From positions 1 through 64,000 of the forward strand of contig JACPOA010000019.1 of assembly GCA_016185205.1 (NCBI GenBank): a stretch of DNA of 64,000 nt. Reading direction: 5' to 3'. Source of the DNA: Hyphomicrobiales bacterium. Its GTDB lineage: Bacteria > Pseudomonadota > Alphaproteobacteria > Rhizobiales > Xanthobacteraceae. Below the pieces are notes generated by a model, which saw only the letters and a program-made list of their open reading frames with translations, was not told the DNA's origin and ran no database searches. The position numbers were made by a program, and so were the translations under genes. Position 1 is the stretch's first letter; each line of letters opens with the position of its first letter. Shown here piece by piece: positions 1-8,836 of the stretch.

Positions 1-204
1 CACATGCAGATAACCGGCGCTGCGCAACTCGTTCATCAGCGTCATCAACTCGCCATAGGGCACGCTTCTGTCGGCGCGCAGGAATACGCGCTGCTGCTTG
101 TCGCCGGCGCTCGCCCGGTCGAGCGTGGCCGCCAGCGCGGCACGGCCAACACCCAGTGTATTCATAGCGAATTTACGGCCGGCCGCATCGGCGGGTTGCA
201 TCAT
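1..204 (-). CDS. ExbD/TolR-family protein, C-terminal part only (runs off window start; N-terminal TM segment not seen)
   Basis: Minus-strand translation MMQPADAAGRKFAMNTLGVGRAALAATLDRASAGDKQQRVFLRADRSVPYGELMTLMNELRSAGYLHV resembles the ExbD periplasmic domain (VFLRAD..VPYG..M..MN.L..AGY). Starts right after the TonB-receptor stop at 209. Confidence 0.55.
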   Translation of the reverse strand, partial: MMQPADAAGRKFAMNTLGVGRAALAATLDRASAGDKQQRVFLRADRSVPYGELMTLMNELRSAGYLHV

Positions 205-208
205 AGCG

Positions 209-2413
209 CTAATACCTGACACTCGTGAACAGTCGCACGCTGGCGCCCGGCATCAGCACCTCGTCCTTCGAATAGGACACGCTGTTGCGGATGTCGCGGT
301 TGAGCAGATTGCTGCCGCTCACGCCGACCGAGACTTCGCTGAGATCGCTGGCATTTGGATTGGCTGGCTTCCATTTGTAGCTCAGCTCGGCACGCAGATC
401 GTCGTAGCCCGCTGTCATGGTCTCGGCGATGGGCGCGATATTGTTCTGCGCGAAGGCGTGCAGCAGCTTGACGCGCACGAGCCAGTTGGCGTCGCGCCAG
501 TAAACACCGCCGCCGATGCGCAGCGGCGGAATGCGCGGCACATTAGTTCCGTCGCTGAATGTCGCGCGCACCACGTCGAACTGGTTCTCGATGCCGAACA
601 TGCCGGCGCCGAGCGGCAAGAGGTCCCATTGACTCTGGAATTCGCCGCCGCGGAAGGTCGCGTCGCCCTGCGAATAGAGGGCCTCGTTGAGATCGCCAGC
701 GCCCGGCCCACAAACGGCGGCGTCGCCATCGCAGGTATTGCCCGTCAGCCGCCGGTAGATGAAGCCTTTGAACTTCGTGTAATAGGCCGTGGCTTCGAAG
801 CGGAACGGCCCCTTGGCGCGCCGCAGGCCGACTTCGATCGACTGCGCGGCTTCGATCGTGAGATTGGCATTGCCCTTGTCGAAGGTCACGGTGGAGTCAT
901 GGACGCCGCCGGAGAACAGCTCGGCCGGCTTGGGCGCTCGCTCGACATATTGCGCGGTGATGCTGCCGACCAGATCCCAGGGCAGATTCTGGATCAGACC
1001 GACGCTCGCGCTCTTCGGCGTATATTGGGGCGAGACCGGCATCGACGAAACCAGCCCGAGTGCCGGGTCGAATACGCGGCTGATGCCCGACAAGTTGACC
1101 TGCTCGATGCGGCCCGCAAGTTGTGCCTTGGTCGTCTCGCTGAACCTGAATTCGTTGAACATGTAGCCGGCGATGCGGTTGTTAAAGTTCGGGTCCCACA
1201 GCCCGGAATTGTCGGGGTTGGGCGCGGTGAGCTTCTGATAGCCGCCCTGCACGCCGATGGCGGTGGTCAGCGTCGCGAAGCGCAGGTTGAACGGCGCCAG
1301 TTGCGCCTCGACGCGGCCCTCCTGCTCCTTGTTGGTGAAGGTCTGCCGGATGCCGTCGCTTGTCAGATTGGTTGGATCGGCGAGGCCGATCTCGTTGTGC
1401 TTGTAGTCGGTCACGCCACTCCAAAACCGGATGGCATCGATGAAGGAATTTGGCGCGCGCCATTCGCCCTTGCTCAGCACTTTGGTCTGATGCGCGTCAA
1501 TGCGGGTATGCGAGTTCTCGCCGTCAATTCCAGGAATGTGATACAGCGCATTATTCTGAACGACGGCGAGCCCCAGGAAGCCTTCGTTGAAGATGTAGGA
1601 ACCGCCGACCGCCTGCCCATCGCTACGCGCCGCCGAATTTGGCTGCCGGCCGTTGAAGGCTCCCGGCTGTGTCGCGTTCGGTGCGTCGGCCGGATTGGGC
1701 GCGATCAGATAGGGATAGTACGGCACGCGGTAGTCTTGCGTCTTGCGGCCGGACGCGTCGGCATGAAACGCGAAATTGCCGGCGCCGGCATCGAGCAACA
1801 CCGCGCCGTCGAGACCATTGTCGACCGATGTGGCGCCACCACGAAACTCGGTGCTGATCCCGCGCGAGGGAATCATTGTCGGGATGCGGTTGTTGGTAGC
1901 CTCCACCACGCCGCCGATCGCCTGCGAACCGAAACGCAAGGTTGCCGGCCCGCGGATCACCTCGACCTGATCGGAGGTGTTCGGGTCGACCGGCACGAAA
2001 TGGTCTTCGCCCAGATCGGACGCGCCGTTGGCGCCGATGCCGTTTTCCTGGATGCGCACGCGATTGACGTCGAGCCCGCGGATGATCGGGCGGCTCGACG
2101 CGCTAGGCGCGAAGCTGGAGCCAGCGATGCCAGGCTTTCCGAACAGCAGATCGCCGAGCGTGGAGGCGCCGCTGCGGCGGATATCGTCGCTCGGCACCAC
2201 GGTCACGGTGGCGAATTGGTCGGTGACGACCGGCAGCGTGCCCTGCAGGTCGGCGCCGCTCCCGGATGCAGGCGTGGAGCGCTGGATCGGGCTGGGCGCG
2301 CTCACCACGACCTCGGGCAGCGCGATTTGCGCCTGTGCGGACGTGGCCAGCCCGCCCAGCAGCACAAACGGCGGCACCGCCAAGAGTAAAACGCTACGAC
2401 CGGCAACTAGCAT
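209..2413 (-). CDS. TonB-dependent outer-membrane receptor, probably zinc-responsive (ZnuD-like)
   Basis: Signal peptide, plug motif (VTVVPSDDIRRSGASTLGDLLFGKPGIAGSSF...RPIIRGLDVNRVRIQENG), C-terminal aromatic (FTSVRY). Zur-box-like palindrome 40 bp upstream. Confidence 0.9.
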   Translation of the reverse strand: MLVAGRSVLLLAVPPFVLLGGLATSAQAQIALPEVVVSAPSPIQRSTPASGSGADLQGTLPVVTDQFATVTVVPSDDIRRSGASTLGDLLFGKPGIAGSSFAPSASSRPIIRGLDVNRVRIQENGIGANGASDLGEDHFVPVDPNTSDQVEVIRGPATLRFGSQAIGGVVEATNNRIPTMIPSRGISTEFRGGATSVDNGLDGAVLLDAGAGNFAFHADASGRKTQDYRVPYYPYLIAPNPADAPNATQPGAFNGRQPNSAARSDGQAVGGSYIFNEGFLGLAVVQNNALYHIPGIDGENSHTRIDAHQTKVLSKGEWRAPNSFIDAIRFWSGVTDYKHNEIGLADPTNLTSDGIRQTFTNKEQEGRVEAQLAPFNLRFATLTTAIGVQGGYQKLTAPNPDNSGLWDPNFNNRIAGYMFNEFRFSETTKAQLAGRIEQVNLSGISRVFDPALGLVSSMPVSPQYTPKSASVGLIQNLPWDLVGSITAQYVERAPKPAELFSGGVHDSTVTFDKGNANLTIEAAQSIEVGLRRAKGPFRFEATAYYTKFKGFIYRRLTGNTCDGDAAVCGPGAGDLNEALYSQGDATFRGGEFQSQWDLLPLGAGMFGIENQFDVVRATFSDGTNVPRIPPLRIGGGVYWRDANWLVRVKLLHAFAQNNIAPIAETMTAGYDDLRAELSYKWKPANPNASDLSEVSVGVSGSNLLNRDIRNSVSYSKDEVLMPGASVRLFTSVRY

Positions 2414-2452
2414 GAATTCTCCCCCAAGCGCGAAAGCCGATCGGACGGCACA

Positions 2453-2472
2453 TGTAATATTATAACATTACA
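2453..2472. promoter_or_regulatory. Zur-box-like palindrome TGTAATATTATAACATTACA
   Basis: Near-perfect inverted repeat (reverse complement TGTAATGTTATAATATTACA, one symmetry-breaking pair) matching the alphaproteobacterial Zur operator style, located upstream of the TonB receptor. Confidence 0.75.
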
Positions 2473-2648
2473 TCATGATCGAGGAGTCAACCGGTCCGAT
2501 GGCGGCGAAGGGAAGGGGCTGTATTCCATGGCGCGCGTGCAGATTTTTTCGCAGCGCCGCCGATTGAACGGCGCGCCGCTTGCGTGCATCGTCCGCCGCG
2601 CCGGCACGACGCCGGCATGCAATTCATCGCGCAAGGATTCACGCCCAC

Positions 2649-3170
2649 ATGCCGTTTTCAATGTCGCAAGCTTCCCTGCCGGTCTTCGAGATCGGCCTCA
2701 ACGCGCTCTCCGCCGTGCTGGACAAGGCCGCGGCCTTTGCTGCGGCGAAGAAAATCGATCAGGCGGTGCTGCTCGGCTGGCGCCTGGCGCCCGACATGTA
2801 CGCGCTCGGCAAGCAGGTGCAGGTGGCGTGCGATCAGGCCAAGAATGGCGCGGCGCGGCTGGCCGGTGTCGAGCCGCCGAAATTCGAGGACAACGAGACC
2901 ACCATCGAGCAGCTCAAGCAGCGGCTGGCCAAGACCGTCGCTTTCCTCAAGGCGCTCGACACCGAGGCCATCGACGCCGCAGCCGACCGCGAGATCACCT
3001 TTCCGCTCGGTCCAGCCAAGGGCCAGATGATGGGCGCCGACTATCTCAATCACTTCGTGCTGCCGAACTTCTATTTCCACCGCACTGCCGCCTACGCCAT
3101 TGTGCGCAGCATCGGCGTGGAGATCGGCAAGCGCGACTTCCTGGGCGCCATCCCGATCAAGCGCATCTGA
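2649..3170 (+). CDS. DUF1993 family protein
   Basis: Translation MPFSMSQASLPVFEIGLNALSAVLDKAAAFA...GWRLAPDMYALGKQVQVACD...YLNHFVLPNFYFHRTAAYAIVRSIGVEIGKRDFLG typical of DUF1993. Confidence 0.85.
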   Translation: MPFSMSQASLPVFEIGLNALSAVLDKAAAFAAAKKIDQAVLLGWRLAPDMYALGKQVQVACDQAKNGAARLAGVEPPKFEDNETTIEQLKQRLAKTVAFLKALDTEAIDAAADREITFPLGPAKGQMMGADYLNHFVLPNFYFHRTAAYAIVRSIGVEIGKRDFLGAIPIKRI

Positions 3171-3186
3171 TACGAAACCAAATACA

Positions 3187-3220
3187 AAACCGCCCCGCCG
3201 GTTTCCCAGCGAGGCGGTTT
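3187..3220. terminator. Bidirectional intrinsic terminator-like hairpin
   Basis: AAACCGCC...GGCGGTTT inverted repeat between two convergent genes. Confidence 0.55.
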
Positions 3221-3241
3221 CGCGTTTCGTCGCGGCAGGGT

Positions 3242-4249
3242 CTATTTCAGTCGCTTGGCCGCTTCCTGCGCCAGGCTCAGATCGACGTATTTCTTGATGT
3301 CGATCTTATTTTTCACGAAGCCGAGGTCCTGGGTGACGTCGACATTGCGCTGCAACGCCTCGACGTTCGGGATCAGGTTAGGGTCGCGATAGGTGTCGGC
3401 CTTGGTAAACAGCCAGCCGAACCGCTCAGGCGGCGCCTTGGTGATCTTGGAGGCGATCTGGGCGACCTCGGCGTGGTTCTTCGGGTCCTGGTACCAGCGG
3501 GTGATGATCAGCATGTCCTCCATGAAATCGACCATGGCGGCGCGGTTCTTGTCGATGAACGACTTGCGCGCGGTCCACACGATCATCTGAGTCACGCCGA
3601 GCGTTTCGCGCTGCTCGAACAGGACCTTGCCTTCTTCCTTGAGCTTGGGATTGAGCGCGAACGGCAGCACAGCCGGGATCAGGTCGGCCTTCTTCTCCAG
3701 CAGCATGGCCGGCATGGCCGGCAGCGGACCCTCCAGCATGGTGTAGTCGCGCTTTTCCTCGAGGCCGTGCTTCTTGAGCGTGGCGCGGATGGCGATGTCG
3801 ATGGCGCTGCCGCCGCCGTTGGTGCCGACCACCTTGCCCTTGAGATCCTCGACCTTGTTGATGCCGCTGTCCTTGCGCACGTAGTACTGGCTGCTGTAAT
3901 GGCCGGGCACGCCATCCTGGAATTCGTCGGCGATCACGCGGATGTCCTCGAGCCCGGCGTTTCCGATCGCAATGGCAAGCGAGGAATAGGCCAGGTTGGA
4001 CACTTCCAGCTCGTTATTGGCGATCGCTGCGATCATCTGCGGGGTGCCTTGGTAGCGAATCGATTCGATCGTGTAGGACTTGCCCATGTGCTTGGCGAGG
4101 TCCTTCTTCTCCAGCACGATCGAGGCCCAGTTGGAGACTGGCGCCACCCAGGACATGCGGATCTTCACCGGCTCCGCGCTGTTGGCGGTGCCGACGCCGA
4201 TAAGGCCGAGCGCACACACGCCAGCCAGCGCGAGTTTCAGATTACGCAT
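3242..4249 (-). CDS. ABC transporter substrate-binding protein (NitT/TauT/SsuA type)
   Basis: Signal peptide MRNLKLALAGVCALGLIGVGTANSAEPVKIRMSWVAPVSNWAS; periplasmic-binding fold; adjacent to permease genes. Confidence 0.88.
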   Translation of the reverse strand: MRNLKLALAGVCALGLIGVGTANSAEPVKIRMSWVAPVSNWASIVLEKKDLAKHMGKSYTIESIRYQGTPQMIAAIANNELEVSNLAYSSLAIAIGNAGLEDIRVIADEFQDGVPGHYSSQYYVRKDSGINKVEDLKGKVVGTNGGGSAIDIAIRATLKKHGLEEKRDYTMLEGPLPAMPAMLLEKKADLIPAVLPFALNPKLKEEGKVLFEQRETLGVTQMIVWTARKSFIDKNRAAMVDFMEDMLIITRWYQDPKNHAEVAQIASKITKAPPERFGWLFTKADTYRDPNLIPNVEALQRNVDVTQDLGFVKNKIDIKKYVDLSLAQEAAKRLK

Positions 4250-4409
4250 TGCATCCTCCCAGAATTCCGCCGGACTTAGCGCTAATCGACTTGCGCGTTT
4301 CGAACTGGCAAGCTTCGCATCGTGACGACAAGATTGTCGGAGTTCCAGCCGATTTTGGCAAGCCGCATGCCGCGCCGTTTTACCCGCCATGCGGTACAGG
4401 TCGCCGGCG

Positions 4410-5249
4410 TCACGCCGTCGTCGGCTCGTTGGCTTCCTGGTGCCATATCAATAGCCGCCGGCGCAGCAGCGCCATCGCCTTGACCAAACAGTAGCCAATG
4501 ACGGCGATCTCGACGATGCCGGCGAACACACCGGTGGAATTGGCGAAACGCGAGGCCGTCATCATGGCGCCGCCCAGGCCGTAGCCGCCCATCAGCATTT
4601 CGGCCACCACCGCCACGATCAGCGTCAGCGGCAGCGCCACCTGCAGGCCCGTCATGATCTGCGGCAGCGCCGCCGGCAGCACGATCTGCCAGAGCATTTC
4701 GCGTTCGCGCGCGCCCATATTGCGCGCCGACCACAGCAGTTCGCGCTCGATACCCTGGATGGCGATGACGGTGGCCGCGATCACCGGGAAGATGGCGTCG
4801 ATAACGATGATGCTGATCTTGGAAACGTCGTAGACGCCGAGCCACAGGATGATCACCGGCAGGAAGGCGATCTTCGGCATCGGAAAGCCGACCGAAATGA
4901 TCGGATCGAAGAACCAATGCGCGAGTCTGTTGCGCGACATCGCCATGCCGATGGCGACGCCGCCGACCGCGCAGATCGCGAAGCTGACCAGCGCGCGATA
5001 GAGCGTGAGCGCCGTGTTGATGGCGAGATCGCCGGTGACGGCATCCTGCCAGATGCGCAGCAGCACATTGCTCAGCGCCGGCAGTTGGAACGGCGTGAAG
5101 GTGCCGCTGCGCGCCAGGATTTCCCAGGCCGCCAGCAGCACGGCTATGGAAAAGAAGCGGGTCACCACGATATAGGTGAAGCGCGCGGCCTTTTCCGGCC
5201 AGCCGTCCGGCGGCATCGTCGCGCTCGCTGCGGGGTCTATTCGCGCCAT
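4410..5249 (-). CDS. ABC transporter permease (NitT/TauT type)
   Basis: TM-rich, BPD_transp_1 EAA-like motif (ARNMGAREREMLWQIVLPAALPQIMTGLQ). Confidence 0.9.
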   Translation of the reverse strand: MARIDPAASATMPPDGWPEKAARFTYIVVTRFFSIAVLLAAWEILARSGTFTPFQLPALSNVLLRIWQDAVTGDLAINTALTLYRALVSFAICAVGGVAIGMAMSRNRLAHWFFDPIISVGFPMPKIAFLPVIILWLGVYDVSKISIIVIDAIFPVIAATVIAIQGIERELLWSARNMGAREREMLWQIVLPAALPQIMTGLQVALPLTLIVAVVAEMLMGGYGLGGAMMTASRFANSTGVFAGIVEIAVIGYCLVKAMALLRRRLLIWHQEANEPTTA

Positions 5250-5977
5250 GCCAGCGTCCGCTTGGTGATCAACAGATAAATCCGGTCGGCGGCGAAGCCG
5301 AGAAACGCCACCGTCAGCACCACCGCATACATCGCGTCGTAATTGCCGTTGGCGCCGAGATAGCCGATCAGATAGCCGAAGCCCATCTGCGCCACGATCA
5401 GTTCCGACGACACCAGCAGGATGAACGAGAGCGCGAGCGCGGTGCGGATGCCGTTGAGCAGTTCCGGCATCGCGCTCGGCACTACCACATCCCACAGCAT
5501 GCGCAGCTTGTGGGCGCCCATGCTGCGCGCCGACCACACCAGCACCTGTTCGCTCGAGCGCGCGCCGTTGAAGGCGCCGATCGTCACCGGCAGCATGCAG
5601 CCGAGGAAGATCAGCAGAATCTTGGAGCCGTCGCCGAAGCCGAGCCAGATCACGGTGACCGGGATCAGCGCCGATTTCGGCAGCGGATAGAACATCTCGA
5701 CGAGCGGGGCGACCAGCACGTTCACCGGCTTCGACCAGGCCATGGCGATGCCGAGCACGCCGCCGATGACGATCGACAGGCCAAGACCGGCGCCGGCGCG
5801 ATAGAGCGAGGCGAGGCCATTGGTGACGAGCTCGCCGGTCTTGATCATGTCGATCCAGGCGACGACCACCTCGGACAGCGGCGGCAGCGCGGTGGTCGAT
5901 ACCAGCTCCAGCCGCGCCGCCAGCTCCCAGCCGAGCGCGAGCAGCAGCAGCGGGAGGTAGCGGATGAATTGCTTCAT
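5237..5977 (-). CDS. ABC transporter permease (NitT/TauT type)
   Basis: MKQFIRYLPLLLLALGWELAARLE...ARSMGAHKLRMLWDVVVPSAMPELLNGIRTAL; overlaps neighbours in an operon. Confidence 0.9.
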   Translation of the reverse strand: MKQFIRYLPLLLLALGWELAARLELVSTTALPPLSEVVVAWIDMIKTGELVTNGLASLYRAGAGLGLSIVIGGVLGIAMAWSKPVNVLVAPLVEMFYPLPKSALIPVTVIWLGFGDGSKILLIFLGCMLPVTIGAFNGARSSEQVLVWSARSMGAHKLRMLWDVVVPSAMPELLNGIRTALALSFILLVSSELIVAQMGFGYLIGYLGANGNYDAMYAVVLTVAFLGFAADRIYLLITKRTLAWRE

Positions 5978-6765
5978 GTCCGCTTGCCCTGCGCCTTGAT
6001 GGCTTCGTCCTTCACCAGGTTCCAGATCTCGTCGACCTTCTCGACGAAGGCCTTTGCCTTGAAGATGGCGGGATCGTTCTTGTCGAACTTGGTGTCGACG
6101 ATGGTCTTGATGCGGCCCGGCCGCGCCGACATCACCGCCACCCGGTCGGCAAGATAGACCGCTTCCTGCACGTCGTGGGTGACGAAGATCACCGTCTTCG
6201 GCGTGCGCTGCCAGATGCGCAACAGCTCGGCCTGCATCAGGCCGCGGGTCTGCGCGTCGAGCGCGCCGAACGGCTCGTCCATCAGCAGGATTTTCGGATC
6301 GAAGGCGAGTGTGCGCGCGATCGCGGTGCGCTGCTTCATGCCGCCTGAGAGCTGCGAAGGATAGCTGTCCTCGAAGCCGTTGAGCCCGACCAGCTCGATG
6401 AAATCGAGCGCGCGCTGCTCGCGCTCGTCTTTTGGCATGCCCTGCCGTTCGAGCCCATAGAGAATGTTGCCGCGCACGGTTTTCCACGGAAATAGCGCGA
6501 AATGCTGGAACACGATGCCGCGATCGGGTCCGGGCGCGGCGACCGGCTTGCCGTCGACCAGGATCGCGCCGGTCTCGACCGGCAGGAAACCGCCGATCAG
6601 GTAGAGCAGCGTCGACTTGCCGCATCCCGACGGCCCCAGCAGAGCAACAAATTCGCGGTTGGCCACGTCCAGCGACACCTGGTCGAGCGCCAGCACCTCG
6701 CGTCCGCGCGGCGGGCGATACAGATGGCTGACTTGGTCGACGACGATTTGCGCGGGCACGCTCAT
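5974..6765 (-). CDS. ABC transporter ATP-binding protein (SsuB/TauB-like)
   Basis: Walker A GPSGCGKST, signature LSGGMKQR, Walker B ILLMDEPF; ATGA overlap with downstream permease. Confidence 0.93.
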   Translation of the reverse strand: MSVPAQIVVDQVSHLYRPPRGREVLALDQVSLDVANREFVALLGPSGCGKSTLLYLIGGFLPVETGAILVDGKPVAAPGPDRGIVFQHFALFPWKTVRGNILYGLERQGMPKDEREQRALDFIELVGLNGFEDSYPSQLSGGMKQRTAIARTLAFDPKILLMDEPFGALDAQTRGLMQAELLRIWQRTPKTVIFVTHDVQEAVYLADRVAVMSARPGRIKTIVDTKFDKNDPAIFKAKAFVEKVDEIWNLVKDEAIKAQGKRT

Positions 6766-6890
6766 GGTGGCATGAACCCTCCCTAACCGCCGCGATCTGT
6801 CAAGCGGCGCCTTCATGATTTCGTCCTATCATGCGGGACAGCAACCATCGGCGCGTCGCAAACGTCGGCGCTATTCAAGGGGAAACGTCA

Positions 6891-7709
6891 GTGGCCAATA
6901 GCCTTATCGAAGCCCGCCGCGAGCTGTCGCTCGCCAACCGTATCGTCGCCAACGAGGGCGTCATCGACGCCTTCGGCCATGTCAGCATGCGCCATCCCGA
7001 CAATCCGCGCCGCTATCTGCTGTCGCGCTCGCGCGCGCCCGAACTGGTGGCGCCTGAGGATTTCATCGAATACGGCCTCGACTCGCAGCCGGTGCGCGAG
7101 CCAAGCGTGACGCAGTATTCCGAGCGGGTGATCCACGGCGAAATCTACAAGGCGCGGCCGGAGGTGATGTCGGTATGCCACCATCATTGCGCGGCCTTCA
7201 TGCCGCTGCTCGCCACCGGCACCGATTACGTGCCGGTCTTCCATCTCGGCGCGATCGGCGGCATCAAGCCGCCGTTCTGGGACCAGCACGACGAATTCGG
7301 CGACACCAACATGCTGGTGTGCAAGCTGGAGGAGGGCGCCTCGCTGGCGCGCGCGCTTGGGCCACACTGGATGGTGCTGATGAAACGGCACGGCGTCACC
7401 GTCGCCTGCACCAGCGTGCGCGACTGCGTGTTCCGTTCGGTCTATTCGGCGCGCAATGCCGAGTACCAGGTGCAAGCGCTGGCGATCGGCGGCGCCATTG
7501 CGTCGCTGTCGCCGGGCGAAACCCAACTGGCCAGCCAGATCGTTGCCACCACGACCGGCCTGACGCGCTCGTGGGAATACTGGTCGATGCGGGTGGCCAA
7601 GGCCGGCGGCGCCGCCGCCAAGCCTGCTAACAAGCCTGCCAAACCGGTGCGTGCCACATCCAAGCCCACATCCAAGCCAAAGCGCGCCCCTAAAGCCCGC
7701 CGCCGCTGA
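6891..7709 (+). CDS. Class II aldolase/adducin family protein with Lys/Pro/Arg-rich C-terminal tail
   Basis: GTG start preceded by AAGGGGAAA; class II aldolase motifs (NEGVIDAFGHVSMRHPDNP, VCHHHCAAFMPLL, LMKRHGVTVA). Confidence 0.88.
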   Translation: MANSLIEARRELSLANRIVANEGVIDAFGHVSMRHPDNPRRYLLSRSRAPELVAPEDFIEYGLDSQPVREPSVTQYSERVIHGEIYKARPEVMSVCHHHCAAFMPLLATGTDYVPVFHLGAIGGIKPPFWDQHDEFGDTNMLVCKLEEGASLARALGPHWMVLMKRHGVTVACTSVRDCVFRSVYSARNAEYQVQALAIGGAIASLSPGETQLASQIVATTTGLTRSWEYWSMRVAKAGGAAAKPANKPAKPVRATSKPTSKPKRAPKARRR

Positions 7710-7808
7710 CGAATGGGCTTCCCCGCTGGCCGGTCCCGGTGTTGAATGGCCAACCAATATGAGTGGGGGCTTCATTTCTAACGATCAGAAAATAACGGGA
7801 GGAACCGC

Positions 7809-8780
7809 ATGAAAACGTTGCGAACAATCGTCGGCGCGCTCGGGCTGCTGGTGCCGCTGGCGCTCGCCAGTCCGGCGGCCGCGGCCGAGGACCGGCTCAA
7901 GGTCGCAATGGGGCAGATCAACAACTGGGAAAACCAGCCCGTGACGCTCGGGCAGGACGCCGGCATCTTCAAGAAGCACGGCCTGGTGCTGGAGGTTGTC
8001 GGCACCGCGGGCGCCGGCGAGACCATGCAGCCGGTGATTTCCGGCAGCGCCGATATCGGCGGCGGCGTCGGCGTTGCCGGCGCCATGCGCGCGTTCTCCA
8101 AGGGCGCACCGCTGCGTGTCCTGGCGCCGGCCTTCACCGGCACCGGCGATCTGTACTGGTACGTGAAGGCGGATTCGCCGATCAAGAGCCTGAAGGACAC
8201 GACCGCGAGCAACACCATCGCCTACTCGACCAGCGGCTCGAGCTCGAACAACATCGTCGTCGCCTTCATCAACGAGCAGGGCGCCAAGGCCAAGGCGGTC
8301 GCCACCGGCAGTCCGGCCGGCACGCTGACCGCGGTGATGTCCGGCCAAGTCGATATCGGCTGGGCGGCGCCGCCGTTCGGACTCAAGGAAATCAAGGAGG
8401 GCAAAATCCGCATCATCGCCCGCGGCAGCGACGTGCCGTCGCTGAAGGGGCAAACCGTGCGGGTGCTGATCGTCAACGCCGATGCGCTGAAGACCAAGCA
8501 CGACGCCATCATGCGGTTCATGCTGGCCTATCGCGAGGCGGTGGACTGGATGTATGCCGACCCCAAGGCGATCAAGATGTATGCCGACAAGGTCCGTGCG
8601 GATGAAAGCCTGATCCAAGATTCGGTCAAGGAGTTCCATCCGAAGGCGGCGTTGCAATCCGACGCCATGGCCGATCTCGACGGCGCCAATGCCGACGCGG
8701 TCAAGCTGAAATTCCTCGACAAGCCGCTGACCAAGGAACAGCTGGCGGAGTTCATCCAGATTCCGCCGCGCAAGAAATAA
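7809..8780 (+). CDS. ABC transporter substrate-binding protein (NitT/TauT type), no adjacent membrane components
   Basis: Signal peptide, SBP fold (LKVAMGQINNWENQPVTLGQDAGIFKKHGLVLEVVGTAGAGETMQPVISGSADIG). Confidence 0.88.
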   Translation: MKTLRTIVGALGLLVPLALASPAAAAEDRLKVAMGQINNWENQPVTLGQDAGIFKKHGLVLEVVGTAGAGETMQPVISGSADIGGGVGVAGAMRAFSKGAPLRVLAPAFTGTGDLYWYVKADSPIKSLKDTTASNTIAYSTSGSSSNNIVVAFINEQGAKAKAVATGSPAGTLTAVMSGQVDIGWAAPPFGLKEIKEGKIRIIARGSDVPSLKGQTVRVLIVNADALKTKHDAIMRFMLAYREAVDWMYADPKAIKMYADKVRADESLIQDSVKEFHPKAALQSDAMADLDGANADAVKLKFLDKPLTKEQLAEFIQIPPRKK

Positions 8781-8805
8781 CGGCGCGCTTGAGGCAAATG
8801 CGAAG

Positions 8806-8828
8806 GGGCCGCTGCCTGGCAGCGGCCC
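8806..8828 (+). terminator. Intrinsic terminator-like hairpin after SBP gene
   Basis: GGGCCGCTG-CCTGG-CAGCGGCCC stem-loop 26 bp after the stop codon, 8 nt before the inferred intron 5' end. Confidence 0.7.
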
Positions 8829-8836
8829 GTCTGTTA

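Noticed and set aside
98-2389. 763-aa plus-strand ORF
   Set aside because: Antisense to the TonB receptor; no protein-like motifs; long spurious antisense ORFs are common in high-GC codon usage.
2528-4279. 583-aa plus-strand ORF
   Set aside because: Out of frame with the DUF1993 gene and antisense to the SBP; shadow ORF.
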